In this document: positions 23,555 to 31,798 of the stretch, piece by piece
How the letters are laid out: every line of letters starts with the position of its first letter
Numbering within the stretch: position 1 is the stretch's first letter
IMG/VR virus record: IMGVR_UViG_3300023184_000027
Span: 62,001 to 126,000 of that record
Length of the DNA: 64,000 bases
Source: a virus
Reading direction: 5' to 3' (one strand)
The notes under the pieces: generated by a model
Told to the model about the DNA's origin: nothing
What the model saw: only the letters and a program-made list of their open reading frames with translations
Database searches by the model: none
Program-made: the position numbers and the translations under genes

Positions 23555-25924
23555 TTATTGAGAAACATAACTAATATTTTCCTCTTTTTTAATCCTGACC
23601 ACATTGTCCGCCCAATTAGTAACTAATGGGTTATGTGTGATAACAAATATCTTATCAAAATACTCTTTAATCTTAGTAAAGAACTCTGATATCATATCTA
23701 AATTGTCGTTGGATACTTTCCCAAACACCTCATCAAACACCACAACATTCGCTCTTGGTAATGAACAGATTTTACTCAACACCGCTCTCAACGCTAGTGA
23801 AGCGATTGACCTTTCATATCCGGACCCGGATGCCATTGGTTTTTCAATTTGAGTGTTGTTATCAATCATAAGGAAATCCACCTCATTCTTGTCGTTAATC
23901 TTAACCTCTAACCTAAAGTGACAACTATCCTCCAATAACCTTTGAAGTTCACTATTAATAAGTGGCATCATTGTTTTCATTATAAGTTTTGTCACCCCAT
24001 TCTTACCGAAGATTTCCAAATATATTTTATAGATTCGTTCTCTCTCGGCTTCTTCCCCAATTTTTCTAATTGTCTCCAAGTTAGATGTTATATTGGTTGT
24101 AAGATTGGTTATTGTAAATTTATTGTTAGAGATACTGGTTTCTATAGTTTTTTTCTCACCTTCAAGTTCATCTATTCTAATTCCGGCTTTGATTAACAAT
24201 CCATCGGTTTTATTATTTTCAATAACCTTATCCTGAACTTCGGTATATCTTTCCAATTTGGTTTTCAACGCCTCAATCATCAGCTGGAATCTCTCAACAC
24301 TTAATTCGTATTTTTCTTTGATAAGTTTGTTTTTTTCATACTCATCAAATTCTTTTTTAAGATTAACAAATCCGAGTTCTTTGCTGGTTAAATCACGCAT
24401 TAACCCCTCTAATTCCCCTTTGTGCGTGATAAACCCCGCAAGCTCCCCAATTTTTGCATTGGTAATTGCGGCGTTCATAAGTTCAATACCGCAATGCTCA
24501 CATTTGATTCCACCATCAACGGAACTCTTAAGTTCCTCAATGTTTTTAATCTTTGCGTTGTTATCGGCTTGTTTGGTAATTAAATCTTTAATTTCTTGTT
24601 TTACCTCATCGTGTTTATCCTCGTGGTAAAATTCGGATGGTTCAACAACTTTAACCCCATCTCTATCAGAAACTGATTTAGATTTTTGTGTCTCCAACCC
24701 ATTAATCTCTTCTTGAACTTTATCCGGAGATACCATTGTTAATTCCTTATCAATATTGTGTTTGGAATTTAATAACCCATCACGATACTGTTGACCTTTA
24801 AGAATCCTTTCTTTAGTATCAGCCAATTGACCATCCAATGTAAGATTAGTTTCCGTTAGATTATCAATTGTGTCTTGACTGGTTTGGTTATCCGTTTTAA
24901 GTTGTTCCGAGTTATAAATGTTTGATAACATTCCTTTGGAAAATTCACTATAAATTTCTTTGGCGGCTTCTTCCTTACGCTTAAGAAAATCTAACCCCAT
25001 AAATCTTGAGAGAACCTGACCCCTCGCTGTGGGTTTGGCATCAATTAGTTCTTCCAAGTTAGTGGCAGTGGTTAGGATGGTCATTAAGAAGTCCTCTTTA
25101 GTCCCGATAGATGTTTTGATAAACGCCTCGGTTTCTCTTCGTTGTTCCCCGGTGAAGTTCTGCAAACTACCATCAGACAATCTTTTATAAAAGTCCAACT
25201 CGGTCTTAACCGTCCATTCATTCTTCTTTGATAACTTTCTCTCAATATTTCTCAATATGATATACTCATCACCATCAATTGTAATTTCACCCTTTACAGC
25301 AACTTTATTTCTTTCGGTGAATCTATTAAATATCTCCTCAGCTTTTGATGTCTTAGTTGTCTCATTAAAGAATAAGAACATAAGTAAATCCACGGTAAGA
25401 ACTGTCTTACCTCCAAAATTAGGTGGGTTTGATTCCACAACCGTAATACCATCACACTTCTCAAAATCTATCTTCTGATTCTCACCATAAGATAGGAAGT
25501 TTGAGAACTCAATGTTTTTAATATACCATCGTTTAAATGGTGCCGCATCGGTTTGGGTCATTGATAATCTATTATCCACCGCACTATTAAGTTGGTAGAT
25601 ATCGTCATAATGTCCAATATTCCCTTTTGACTCCAAGAATGAACGAACTAACTCTAATTGATAGTTCTCATCTAAAATGTTAAAGGAGATGTCTACGGTA
25701 TGTGTGGTGTCGTCAGCAACCTTTGTTTTTGTAATAACATTAACATTGGTTGTTTCATACTTCTTTTGGAAGTAATGACGAACACTCTTTATCTTTTCTT
25801 GTGTAAAATTCTCGGCATAATCCTCCCACACAATCTGTAGGTAAGGATTATCCAAGTTTGTGATATCTAAATCTTTTATCATTATTGTATAATTAAATTC
25901 TATTGCGGGATTAAATAAATCCAT
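23555..25924 (-). CDS. 46: Recombination endonuclease large subunit, gp46/SbcC/Rad50 type
   Basis: A 789-residue SMC-like ATPase; T4 gp46 has 560. ABC head start IKNIEFSNFLSYGENQKIDF begins only at about 135; the first 130 residues are an extra domain. The P-loop SNPPNFGGKT (165-174) deviates from the usual GxNGxGKST. A coiled coil with zinc hook CEHC (475-478) follows, then signature MASGSGYERSIASLALR and Walker B NVVVFDEVFG near the C-terminus. With gp47 (28496-29296) it should form the Mre11/Rad50-like nuclease for recombination-dependent replication and host DNA degradation. Confidence 0.9.
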   Translation of the reverse strand: MDLFNPAIEFNYTIMIKDLDITNLDNPYLQIVWEDYAENFTQEKIKSVRHYFQKKYETTNVNVITKTKVADDTTHTVDISFNILDENYQLELVRSFLESKGNIGHYDDIYQLNSAVDNRLSMTQTDAAPFKRWYIKNIEFSNFLSYGENQKIDFEKCDGITVVESNPPNFGGKTVLTVDLLMFLFFNETTKTSKAEEIFNRFTERNKVAVKGEITIDGDEYIILRNIERKLSKKNEWTVKTELDFYKRLSDGSLQNFTGEQRRETEAFIKTSIGTKEDFLMTILTTATNLEELIDAKPTARGQVLSRFMGLDFLKRKEEAAKEIYSEFSKGMLSNIYNSEQLKTDNQTSQDTIDNLTETNLTLDGQLADTKERILKGQQYRDGLLNSKHNIDKELTMVSPDKVQEEINGLETQKSKSVSDRDGVKVVEPSEFYHEDKHDEVKQEIKDLITKQADNNAKIKNIEELKSSVDGGIKCEHCGIELMNAAITNAKIGELAGFITHKGELEGLMRDLTSKELGFVNLKKEFDEYEKNKLIKEKYELSVERFQLMIEALKTKLERYTEVQDKVIENNKTDGLLIKAGIRIDELEGEKKTIETSISNNKFTITNLTTNITSNLETIRKIGEEAERERIYKIYLEIFGKNGVTKLIMKTMMPLINSELQRLLEDSCHFRLEVKINDKNEVDFLMIDNNTQIEKPMASGSGYERSIASLALRAVLSKICSLPRANVVVFDEVFGKVSNDNLDMISEFFTKIKEYFDKIFVITHNPLVTNWADNVVRIKKEENISYVSQ

Positions 25925-25929
25925 ATTTT

Positions 25930-26445
25930 TTAATTCACTTCTTCAACCTCTTCTTGAATGGCGTCTCCTCCGTCTCTCCTATCTTGAGCTTCCAACACAT
26001 TGTCTAAATTCCAACCATCATAAGCGGTTAATTTTACACAACCACCTTCCATCCAATAGTATTCCGACATCCATTCATCCCATTTGGAATCAACCAACTT
26101 AATGAAGTTTTCGTCATTACCTCTATCTCGGTATCGTTTGATGAACTCCTCTTTTCTATCACTATCCGGATAAACCAAATAGAAGAAAATACAATTATCC
26201 AATAAAGCATCCCTAACTTCTTTATGTGAAGACACAAAGATGTATTTGTATTTACCAATATTATCTTTGATATGGGTAATGTAGTTCTGTGGAAACTCTG
26301 GATTTCTAACCTTTTCACCACCCTCATTTACAATCCAGCTAAAACCACTTGAATCGGAATCCAAAGTGATGTTAGGGTTGTTTATATGATAAGTTGTTTT
26401 TCCCACTCCGGGAAATGCGGATACTATTTTAGTTCTCAACTTCAA
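25930..26445 (-). CDS. P-loop kinase (nucleotide kinase-like)
   Basis: A 171-residue P-loop protein. Walker A is AFPGVGKTT at residues 10-18; DSDSSGFSW at 30-38 could be the substrate-binding DxD region, and KEEFIKRYRDRG (about 104-115) looks like the LID arginines of nucleoside monophosphate kinases. T4 gp1 (dNMP kinase) is a functional analogue by context, but the specificity cannot be read from the sequence. It overlaps the upstream gene by 17 bases and lies 5 bases before gp46. Confidence 0.7.
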   Translation of the reverse strand: MKLRTKIVSAFPGVGKTTYHINNPNITLDSDSSGFSWIVNEGGEKVRNPEFPQNYITHIKDNIGKYKYIFVSSHKEVRDALLDNCIFFYLVYPDSDRKEEFIKRYRDRGNDENFIKLVDSKWDEWMSEYYWMEGGCVKLTAYDGWNLDNVLEAQDRRDGGDAIQEEVEEVN

Positions 26446-26692
26446 CTTCAGGTGTTACTACTTCAGCATCAACGATGTTAATATCATTCACATCACTTAC
26501 AACCTCGGCGTTTATATCCATTGTTTCACCATTCTCATTTTGGTATTGAGCTTTCATTGTTTCCATTTGTTTCTCAAACATTTCGGTATATTCCGATTGA
26601 GCTTTCTTTCTTAATCCTCTAAGAGAGTTATTTCTTGTTGTAACTCTTGTTTTGTGAGCTTTTGCTCCACCTCGTAATTTTGACTTTGGCAT
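26429..26692 (-). CDS. Small basic-to-acidic hypothetical protein
   Basis: An 87-residue protein. The N-terminal half is strongly basic (MPKSKLRGGAKAHKTRVTTR), consistent with nucleic-acid contact; a short helix (QSEYTEMFEKQMETMKAQYQ) and an acidic Val/Glu tail follow. No family is recognised. It overlaps the P-loop kinase start by 17 bases, so translation is probably coupled. Confidence 0.6.
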   Translation of the reverse strand: MPKSKLRGGAKAHKTRVTTRNNSLRGLRKKAQSEYTEMFEKQMETMKAQYQNENGETMDINAEVVSDVNDINIVDAEVVTPEVEVEN

Positions 26693-26704
26693 GATTGTTT
26701 TTAT

Positions 26705-27211
26705 TTAATTGTTATTTATTTCTTTTTCTATTTCTTCTAAAGTTATTTCCGGTTCATTCTCAACTTGTTCTCTAATTTTGTTAGTTAATCTATCAATAAT
26801 ATCTTGACCTAAATTTCTATCTCTATCTGAGGTTGCGATAGGTGTTGCATCTTCATCATCCTCCTCATCTCTATAATAATCCAACCAATCCGGTCTCTCT
26901 TGAATTTTAATACTATCTACTTTCTCAATCATTTTTTGAACTTCTGTTTTACTACCTTGTAACATTTTAGATAATTTAACCTTTCTCTCAATTGATTTGA
27001 ATCGTGAGTAATAGTCCCCACTGATGTCATCAAAATTTATATCAATCTCATTTTGGTCTAAATATTCAACAATACTCATAACCTCAACACATTCATCACT
27101 GAGACCCATATCAATTATTAATTGAAAAAAATCCACACATTTGATTACTTTTCTAGTTTGAGTTTTTTCTTTCAAATACTTAATTACAAAATCACCTAAT
27201 TTACTTTCCAT
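26705..27211 (-). CDS. Hypothetical acidic protein
   Basis: A 168-residue protein, predicted helical, with an acidic run (YYRDEEDDEDATP) and a C-terminal helix (TNKIREQVENEPEITLEEIE). No domain is recognised. Position between DNA-repair genes and a compact operon (12 bases to the next gene) suggests a replication accessory role, which is inference only. Confidence 0.55.
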   Translation of the reverse strand: MESKLGDFVIKYLKEKTQTRKVIKCVDFFQLIIDMGLSDECVEVMSIVEYLDQNEIDINFDDISGDYYSRFKSIERKVKLSKMLQGSKTEVQKMIEKVDSIKIQERPDWLDYYRDEEDDEDATPIATSDRDRNLGQDIIDRLTNKIREQVENEPEITLEEIEKEINNN

Positions 27212-27214
27212 ATT

Positions 27215-27397
27215 TTATTTTTTAAATTCTCGTTTAAGGGGTTCTTTTTTAAATGTATAACCAACAACGTCTAAATATTTTATTAGTTCAATATTACCCT
27301 GTATAGAATTTTCTATTCCGGTAATTCTAACCATTGCAATTTTAAACCCCAATTTATTTGCCGCCCAAATTATTAATTTAATTTTTAATTTTTCCAT
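27215..27397 (-). CDS. Small hypothetical protein
   Basis: A 60-residue basic protein (MEKLKIKLIIWAANKLGFKI) with an amphipathic N-terminal helix and a strand-rich C-terminal half. No family is recognised. It is 3 bases from each neighbour, which supports its being translated. Confidence 0.5.
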   Translation of the reverse strand: MEKLKIKLIIWAANKLGFKIAMVRITGIENSIQGNIELIKYLDVVGYTFKKEPLKREFKK

Positions 27398-27400
27398 ATT

Positions 27401-27748
27401 TTAATTTTTTACCGGTCTGTTCTCCTCAAACCATTCCACAATAGAGTTTATTATCCACACAGCACCTGATGATAATATTCCATCAAAGAACCAAGATATA
27501 TTTTCGGAAATACCGAATAACTGGTGTATTGGAGAATATAATAAAAAACTCAATAGGAATCCACCCCAAGTACTAAAACACATTGGACAGGTTAATATAC
27601 CCGATATAAAATGAGCAATCCCGTTAAGAGGTGCGTATTGGTTATTTCCCCATTTTTTAAAGAAATCTCTCAATCCCTGAAAGATTGACCCGTATACCAT
27701 AATGTTCATAAGCCCGTAGCTTAAAATGAACCAAACTAATATTTCCAT
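27401..27748 (-). CDS. DUF1360-like membrane protein
   Basis: A 115-residue membrane protein with about three hydrophobic segments (3-25, 44-75, 80-102) and the motif LTCPMCFSTWGG (about 53-64). The Cys-x-x-Cys followed by Trp-Gly in a membrane segment matches DUF1360, found in phages and Firmicutes, of unknown function. It lies 1 base downstream of the Val/Glu-repeat gene. Confidence 0.6.
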   Translation of the reverse strand: MEILVWFILSYGLMNIMVYGSIFQGLRDFFKKWGNNQYAPLNGIAHFISGILTCPMCFSTWGGFLLSFLLYSPIHQLFGISENISWFFDGILSSGAVWIINSIVEWFEENRPVKN

Positions 27749-27749
27749 A

Positions 27750-28430
27750 TTATAAATTTTCTGTTAAGTTAGAACCTTTCATATAAACCGCTCCACGCTC
27801 CATATTACTTGATTCCAATTGTTTATTTATTTTTTCAAGCTCTTCTATTCTTGTGTTCTTTAAAGATAGTTCTTTTCTTAATTTCTGTAAAGTTTCTTGG
27901 ATAAGTTTTAATTTATCATTTCCGGAATCAACCTCAACTATAACTTCTTTAATAACCTCTACCACCTTCTCCACCTCAACTACTCTATCCACCGGAACTT
28001 CCTTAATCACCTCTACTATCTTCTCAATAATAATTGGTTCAGGTTCGTCCCTTTTTTCCTCTATAATTGGGACGGGAACTTCTACTTTTACCTCCCTAAT
28101 GACTTCTCTGTCAACATATTTGATAACTTCTATTTCCGTGGGTGGGCTCGGAACTTCTTTAATGATTTCTACTTCCTTAATGACCTCAACCTCTTTGATA
28201 ACTTCAACAGGAACTTCTACCCGTATTTCACGGATTACCTCAATTTCTACCTGTTTTTCCTCAACAATACTCGTTTTTCCCAAATCATCACCTAACAACC
28301 CATATTTAGTCGTGTTAAATCCGCCAGTAAAACATTTTACAATGAATTTATCAATGTCCTCAATATCGTTTAATTTACAATACTCATTAACACTATTTAA
28401 TTGACTATTCGTTAACTCTATTCGATTCAC
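27750..28430 (-). CDS. Val/Glu/Ile-repeat protein with C-terminal coiled coil
   Basis: A 226-residue protein whose start at 28428-28430 is GTG. Residues 1-50 are globular; about 58-170 consists of imperfect EVIKEVEVIKEV and EVPVEVIKEV repeats that look like a long, regular beta or extended stalk; about 172-212 is a coiled coil (LQKLRKELSLKNTRIEELEK). It overlaps a 34-residue gene upstream by 26 bases. No function is recognised; a stalk or tether is plausible. Confidence 0.6.
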   Translation of the reverse strand: MNRIELTNSQLNSVNEYCKLNDIEDIDKFIVKCFTGGFNTTKYGLLGDDLGKTSIVEEKQVEIEVIREIRVEVPVEVIKEVEVIKEVEIIKEVPSPPTEIEVIKYVDREVIREVKVEVPVPIIEEKRDEPEPIIIEKIVEVIKEVPVDRVVEVEKVVEVIKEVIVEVDSGNDKLKLIQETLQKLRKELSLKNTRIEELEKINKQLESSNMERGAVYMKGSNLTENL

Positions 28431-28509
28431 GCTCTTTGTCTTCTTGTTCTATTTTTTTAAGTAATTCTTCCCACTCCTCATCGGAGTATTTATGTCTAAG
28501 ATTTTCCAC
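28405..28509 (-). CDS. Very small acidic protein (34 residues)
   Basis: A frame read by eye, starting GTG at 28507-28509 and ending TAG 28405-28407: VENLRHKYSDEEWEELLKKI then a charged tail. The YSDEEWEEL motif recurs in short T4-like phage proteins as far as I recall. It overlaps the gp47 end by 14 bases and the next gene start by 26 bases. The GTG start and small size keep confidence modest. Confidence 0.4.
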   Translation of the reverse strand: MENLRHKYSDEEWEELLKKIEQEDKERESNRVNE

Positions 28510-29296
28510 CGTTAACTAATTTTTCTGTTCCGTTTATTATATCGTCAAATGATTTCATCTTAAATGATAAGAAAGGTTTTGGATTATCCAAATCAATAAA
28601 TGAGTAATCATCTGTCTCAACATTGTATATACCAAATCCGTGTTTGGTTATTGTCTCCCCATAGTTCTGTTGGATTGTGGAACCCACCATATACGCCTTC
28701 TTACCACCAGGTATATTAAAGATTTGTCTTTTGTGAATATCCCCACATAATACCAAATCGCATCCGTTAAACTTATCTGTTTCAAATCCGGTTTCAAACT
28801 TATACCCTATGTCGGTTGTTAATCCCTGAACTGGTCCGTGAAACAACCCAATCTTTAATCTACCCGTTTTTTCAATCTCAGGAGGAATGTTGTGGTCAAG
28901 TAATGAATACACCACCCAATCAATATTATCGTCCTCGTATTCCCCCCTATTCTTCAAATAAACGATGTTGTCGTTCTTTAATGAATCAATCACCGGTGTA
29001 AGAGCATCCAACCTTGAGGAATTACTCTCCAAGAAGTCGTGATTTCCAATTATAACTACGGTTTTAGCAATCTTGGAACACTCTGTAAGAATCCAAGCAA
29101 CAAACTCAATAAGTTCAGGTGTCATTTGGTTTTTAGAATGAACTAAATCTCCGGTGAAGACAATTCTATCCGGAGTAATTTCTTTAAATTGTTCCAACAT
29201 ATTATTCAAGATTCCACGATATAAGTCGTGGTCTTTAAATAATCGTATGTGTAAGTCACTAAAGTGAACTAATTTTTTTATCATATTATTTATCAA
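28496..29296 (-). CDS. 47: Recombination endonuclease subunit, gp47/SbcD/Mre11 type
   Basis: A 266-residue calcineurin-like phosphoesterase with all five metal-binding motifs: SDLHIR (13-18), GDLVHSK (about 49-55), IGNHDF (about 83-88), LFHGP (about 151-155) and CGDIHK (about 184-189). T4 gp47 has 339 residues, so the C-terminal capping part is reduced. It should act with gp46 as an Mn-dependent exo/endonuclease. It overlaps the downstream 34-residue gene and the upstream 61-residue gene. Confidence 0.92.
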   Translation of the reverse strand: MINNMIKKLVHFSDLHIRLFKDHDLYRGILNNMLEQFKEITPDRIVFTGDLVHSKNQMTPELIEFVAWILTECSKIAKTVVIIGNHDFLESNSSRLDALTPVIDSLKNDNIVYLKNRGEYEDDNIDWVVYSLLDHNIPPEIEKTGRLKIGLFHGPVQGLTTDIGYKFETGFETDKFNGCDLVLCGDIHKRQIFNIPGGKKAYMVGSTIQQNYGETITKHGFGIYNVETDDYSFIDLDNPKPFLSFKMKSFDDIINGTEKLVNGGKS

Positions 29297-29471
29297 TTTT
29301 CCAATTTAATAATACCCACACTAAAATTAAAGTAGATATTCCTACCCACCATACCCATTCATTATGGAATTTAACCCCATTAATTAACATAATAGAGTAC
29401 GATATTGTTGGTATCCACCACAATGATGCGGTACAAGGGGTACAAACACCTTCTTTTTTAATTAATTTCAT
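29286..29471 (-). CDS. Small membrane protein
   Basis: A 61-residue protein with a CTPC motif near the N-terminus (KEGVCTPCTASLWWIP) and two hydrophobic segments (about 16-31 and 40-57, VWWVGISTLILVWVLL). Its stop overlaps the gp47 start by 11 bases and its start overlaps the zinc-ribbon gene stop by 1 base. Function unknown. Confidence 0.55.
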   Translation of the reverse strand: MKLIKKEGVCTPCTASLWWIPTISYSIMLINGVKFHNEWVWWVGISTLILVWVLLNWKIDK

Positions 29472-29686
29472 TATTTATCAAACAATTTGAAATCCTCGTT
29501 TACGTGACCACAGTCATCACAACGATAGGTGGGGAATGGAACAATCGTATCTTCCTGACTTCCTGTTAATAATTTGTTTACTTTTTTTATCATAACAACT
29601 TCTTTGAAGTAGATGCTCCCACATTCTTCACACTCAAGTGTTGGTTGTTTTTTTAAATCAATTTTTGGTTGCAATAAATCGTCCAT
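29471..29686 (-). CDS. Small zinc-ribbon protein
   Basis: A 71-residue zinc ribbon: ECEECGSIYF (Cys 19, 22) and RCDDCGHVN (Cys about 56, 59), separated by a basic KKVNKLLTGSQEDTIVPFPT stretch. Similar small zinc ribbons occur beside gp47 in other T4-like phages, as far as I recall. Likely a nucleic-acid or RNA-polymerase binder; function not assigned. Confidence 0.65.
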   Translation of the reverse strand: MDDLLQPKIDLKKQPTLECEECGSIYFKEVVMIKKVNKLLTGSQEDTIVPFPTYRCDDCGHVNEDFKLFDK

Positions 29687-29714
29687 ATACTTTTTTTATA
29701 AATTTAGTTGTTAA

Positions 29715-30581
29715 TTACTTACTAGTCAAATATTTTTTCATATCCATATCCAAGATAGTTTCCTGAACACCTTTTGGGACACGAAATTCTTCATACCCAC
29801 CATTTTCTTTAACAAGAACAATCACACACCCATACAATTTGATATTTTCGTATTTTGTCCCCTTTAACATTTTGATAAGAAGTTTCCCGTAAAAAGGTAA
29901 TTGTGTAAAGTAATGTCCCAACGCGTTGTTTGGCAATTTATCAAATGGTTCATACATTCTTTTAGTGAAAAATGACTCCTCAAAATTCTTTGGTTTATTA
30001 CTTTTCCAATCTGTTATCACCAAACCAAACTCAGTTTGTTCTTTATTCATTATCAACCACACTTTATCCGGTTGACCAGTATATTTTAATTCAGGGTCAC
30101 CCAATACAATCTCCGTATCCAATAACACAGCACCTCTCTCAACCATAAGGTCTAAATAAGCGGTTCCCGCAGATATCATACTGTCACCCTTTAATACTTG
30201 GGTAAAATCACATTCAAAGATTGGTTGTCTCACCTCTTTGTAATCACCAAACATCTCTATGGTTTTTTTCTCCAACATATAATGGACTCTACTACCCATA
30301 TTGGTTGAGTAATCACCTGCCGCTTTCCATTCATCTAATAATTGTTGTTGAACTTCAGGGTCTCCCTTGGCTTTCTTTAATGAGATACCTTCAGTATCAA
30401 ACTCTTCGTAAAAGTATTTCATTACCTTACTAACGGAGGGATAATCATTTCTAACAACACCCGTCTCATCTTTCATATAATAAGTGTGGGTGTCTTCAAC
30501 AAAGGTTAAATCAAGTTCCTCTCTTCGTTTATCCAATAATCCTCTAATCTCTTTAGCAACCTCGTTTAAATCTATTTTCAT
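29715..30581 (-). CDS. PD-(D/E)XK family exonuclease
   Basis: A 288-residue protein from ATG 30579-30581 (MKIDLNEVAKEIRGLL), 1 base after the preceding stop; a start 11 codons upstream is less likely. Motifs of Cas4/RecB-like nucleases: His in NMGSRVHYMLEKK, GQPDKVWLI (the D), ITDWKSNKP (D-x-K) and a Gln in FTQLPFYGKLL. It probably processes DNA ends in the recombination/replication block, next to gp46/gp47 and primase. Confidence 0.75.
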   Translation of the reverse strand: MKIDLNEVAKEIRGLLDKRREELDLTFVEDTHTYYMKDETGVVRNDYPSVSKVMKYFYEEFDTEGISLKKAKGDPEVQQQLLDEWKAAGDYSTNMGSRVHYMLEKKTIEMFGDYKEVRQPIFECDFTQVLKGDSMISAGTAYLDLMVERGAVLLDTEIVLGDPELKYTGQPDKVWLIMNKEQTEFGLVITDWKSNKPKNFEESFFTKRMYEPFDKLPNNALGHYFTQLPFYGKLLIKMLKGTKYENIKLYGCVIVLVKENGGYEEFRVPKGVQETILDMDMKKYLTSK

Positions 30582-30582
30582 A

Positions 30583-30750
30583 TTATTTTTCAAATTTTGT
30601 TTTAAGATATTCAATTAGATATTTCGCATAACTAGTTAAATATTCATTACCCTCAAAGGTGAATACTGTAATGTTGTTTTGAATGGCGTTTTGGTACTCG
30701 TTTTTTAAATTTCTGAAGGTTGTCAAATCAAATGAAACTGTGTTGGACAT
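30583..30750 (-). CDS. Small conserved-type phage protein (55 residues)
   Basis: Read directly from the minus strand: ATG 30748-30750 to TAA 30583-30585, MSNTVSFDLTTFRNLKNEYQ ... YAKYLIEYLKTKFEK. It ends 1 base before the exonuclease start and stands directly behind a strong host-type promoter (leader about 20 bases), so it leads the operon through gp47 and gp46. The pattern is like short proteins next to primase in other T4-like phages, but its function is not known to me. Confidence 0.65.
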   Translation of the reverse strand: MSNTVSFDLTTFRNLKNEYQNAIQNNITVFTFEGNEYLTSYAKYLIEYLKTKFEK

Positions 30751-30773
30751 AACTTATTGTTTTAATGTTGGGA

Positions 30774-30805
30774 CAAAGTAATAACATTTATTTCATATAA
30801 CCAAA
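30774..30805 (-). promoter_or_regulatory. Bacteroidota-type promoter for the recombination operon
   Basis: Minus-strand TTTG (30802-30805), 20-base spacer and TTACTTTG (30774-30781), one mismatch to TAnnTTTG. The bases after the -7 element (TCCC) are shared with the 10349 site. The ATG at 30750 follows after 23 bases. Confidence 0.65.
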
Positions 30806-30811
30806 TAAAAT

Positions 30812-31711
30812 CTACTTTATTTCGTAATAATATTCATCAATATTACCTCTTAAATCCGCAACATCCTTATCATCAGTTAGTTTAATGATTTTTATTTTAC
30901 CATATAATCTACCCCCATTTAACTGGTGGTATAATTTAACCGCATCTTTCCAAGCATCCGCATCAAGACAAATGGTTATATCATTAATCGCTTTCTCATA
31001 TAATGTTTCAAACAATAATTCGGACATATGTTTTCCTAACATAGGAATACTATTGGGTAAGAATAACCCATCAAACACTCCCTCAACAATAAAAATGGGT
31101 CTAAACCAATCAATTAAATTTTCATTAAATATGATTTCATCTTTTGGTGTTTCAGGGTTTTTATATTTGGCTCGACTATTTGGGTCCCAACTTCTGGCAA
31201 TAAAATAATTTAAATAACCTTTTTCATTATATGAAGGTACGATAACTCTACCACCGAAACTACCCTTATCACAAAAACCAATACCATACTTTTCAATAAT
31301 ATCGTCACCAATACCACGAATTTTAAGATAATTGTACGCCTGATTCCTAATTGGATATCTTGGACTACTATCTTTGAATAAAGTAAATCCTTCGGGTAAG
31401 GTTAATCTTTTCTTTTTTTCTTCTCTTGGTTTGTACTCTTCGGGTTGGAGAACATTATAAATTTTCTTTTGTTTTTTATTACCGTATAAGTCAATTAATT
31501 TACCTAAAGGACCTTTGGTATTATCCACATCTCCGCAAGACCAGCACTTATAAACATGCTGAAAATAATTCACCTCCAAATTACCTTTATGTTGTCCTTC
31601 ATCACAATTAACACAATCAAACGATATTTGACCTTTATGTCCATAGTGTTGTTTCTCGTCCCCAAGTATTTCTCGTAATAATTCTATTAATATTTCCGCA
31701 TCGTCTGACAT
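30812..31711 (-). CDS. 61: DNA primase, gp61/DnaG type
   Basis: A 299-residue primase from ATG 31709-31711 (MSDDAEILIELLREILGDEK). A longer frame starting at 31747 would begin inside the promoter, so the shorter start is chosen. Zinc-binding domain: CVNC (about 33-36) and CWSC (about 56-59). Toprim core: IVEGVFDGLF (Glu) and CLDADAWKDA (DxD). It should make RNA primers for lagging-strand synthesis with the gp41-type helicase at 60774-62156. Confidence 0.9.
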   Translation of the reverse strand: MSDDAEILIELLREILGDEKQHYGHKGQISFDCVNCDEGQHKGNLEVNYFQHVYKCWSCGDVDNTKGPLGKLIDLYGNKKQKKIYNVLQPEEYKPREEKKKRLTLPEGFTLFKDSSPRYPIRNQAYNYLKIRGIGDDIIEKYGIGFCDKGSFGGRVIVPSYNEKGYLNYFIARSWDPNSRAKYKNPETPKDEIIFNENLIDWFRPIFIVEGVFDGLFLPNSIPMLGKHMSELLFETLYEKAINDITICLDADAWKDAVKLYHQLNGGRLYGKIKIIKLTDDKDVADLRGNIDEYYYEIK

Positions 31712-31716
31712 AAAGA

Positions 31717-31748
31717 CAAAGATAATAATAAATTTTATAATATCCAAA
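31717..31748 (-). promoter_or_regulatory. Bacteroidota-type promoter for the primase gene
   Basis: Minus-strand TTTG (31745-31748), 20-base spacer and TATCTTTG (31717-31724), an exact consensus match. Only five bases (TCTTT) separate the -7 element from the primase ATG, so the mRNA would be almost leaderless. Confidence 0.75.
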
Positions 31749-31771
31749 CTACAAAAGTTTTATAAACCCTT

Positions 31772-31784
31772 TATATTTATAAAA
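31772..31784 (+). promoter_or_regulatory. Late-type promoter-like motif for the plus-strand fibre unit
   Basis: TATATTTATAAAA lies 15 bases before the ATG at 31799 and shows the ATATTTATAA core seen before minus-strand structural genes, now on the plus strand, as expected if it is a directional element. Confidence 0.4.
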
Positions 31785-31798
31785 TATATTATAAAAAG

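Noticed and set aside
27853-28404. Plus-strand 183-residue Ser/Thr/Ile-rich frame
   Set aside because: Antisense shadow of the Val/Glu repeat gene, with no motif of its own.
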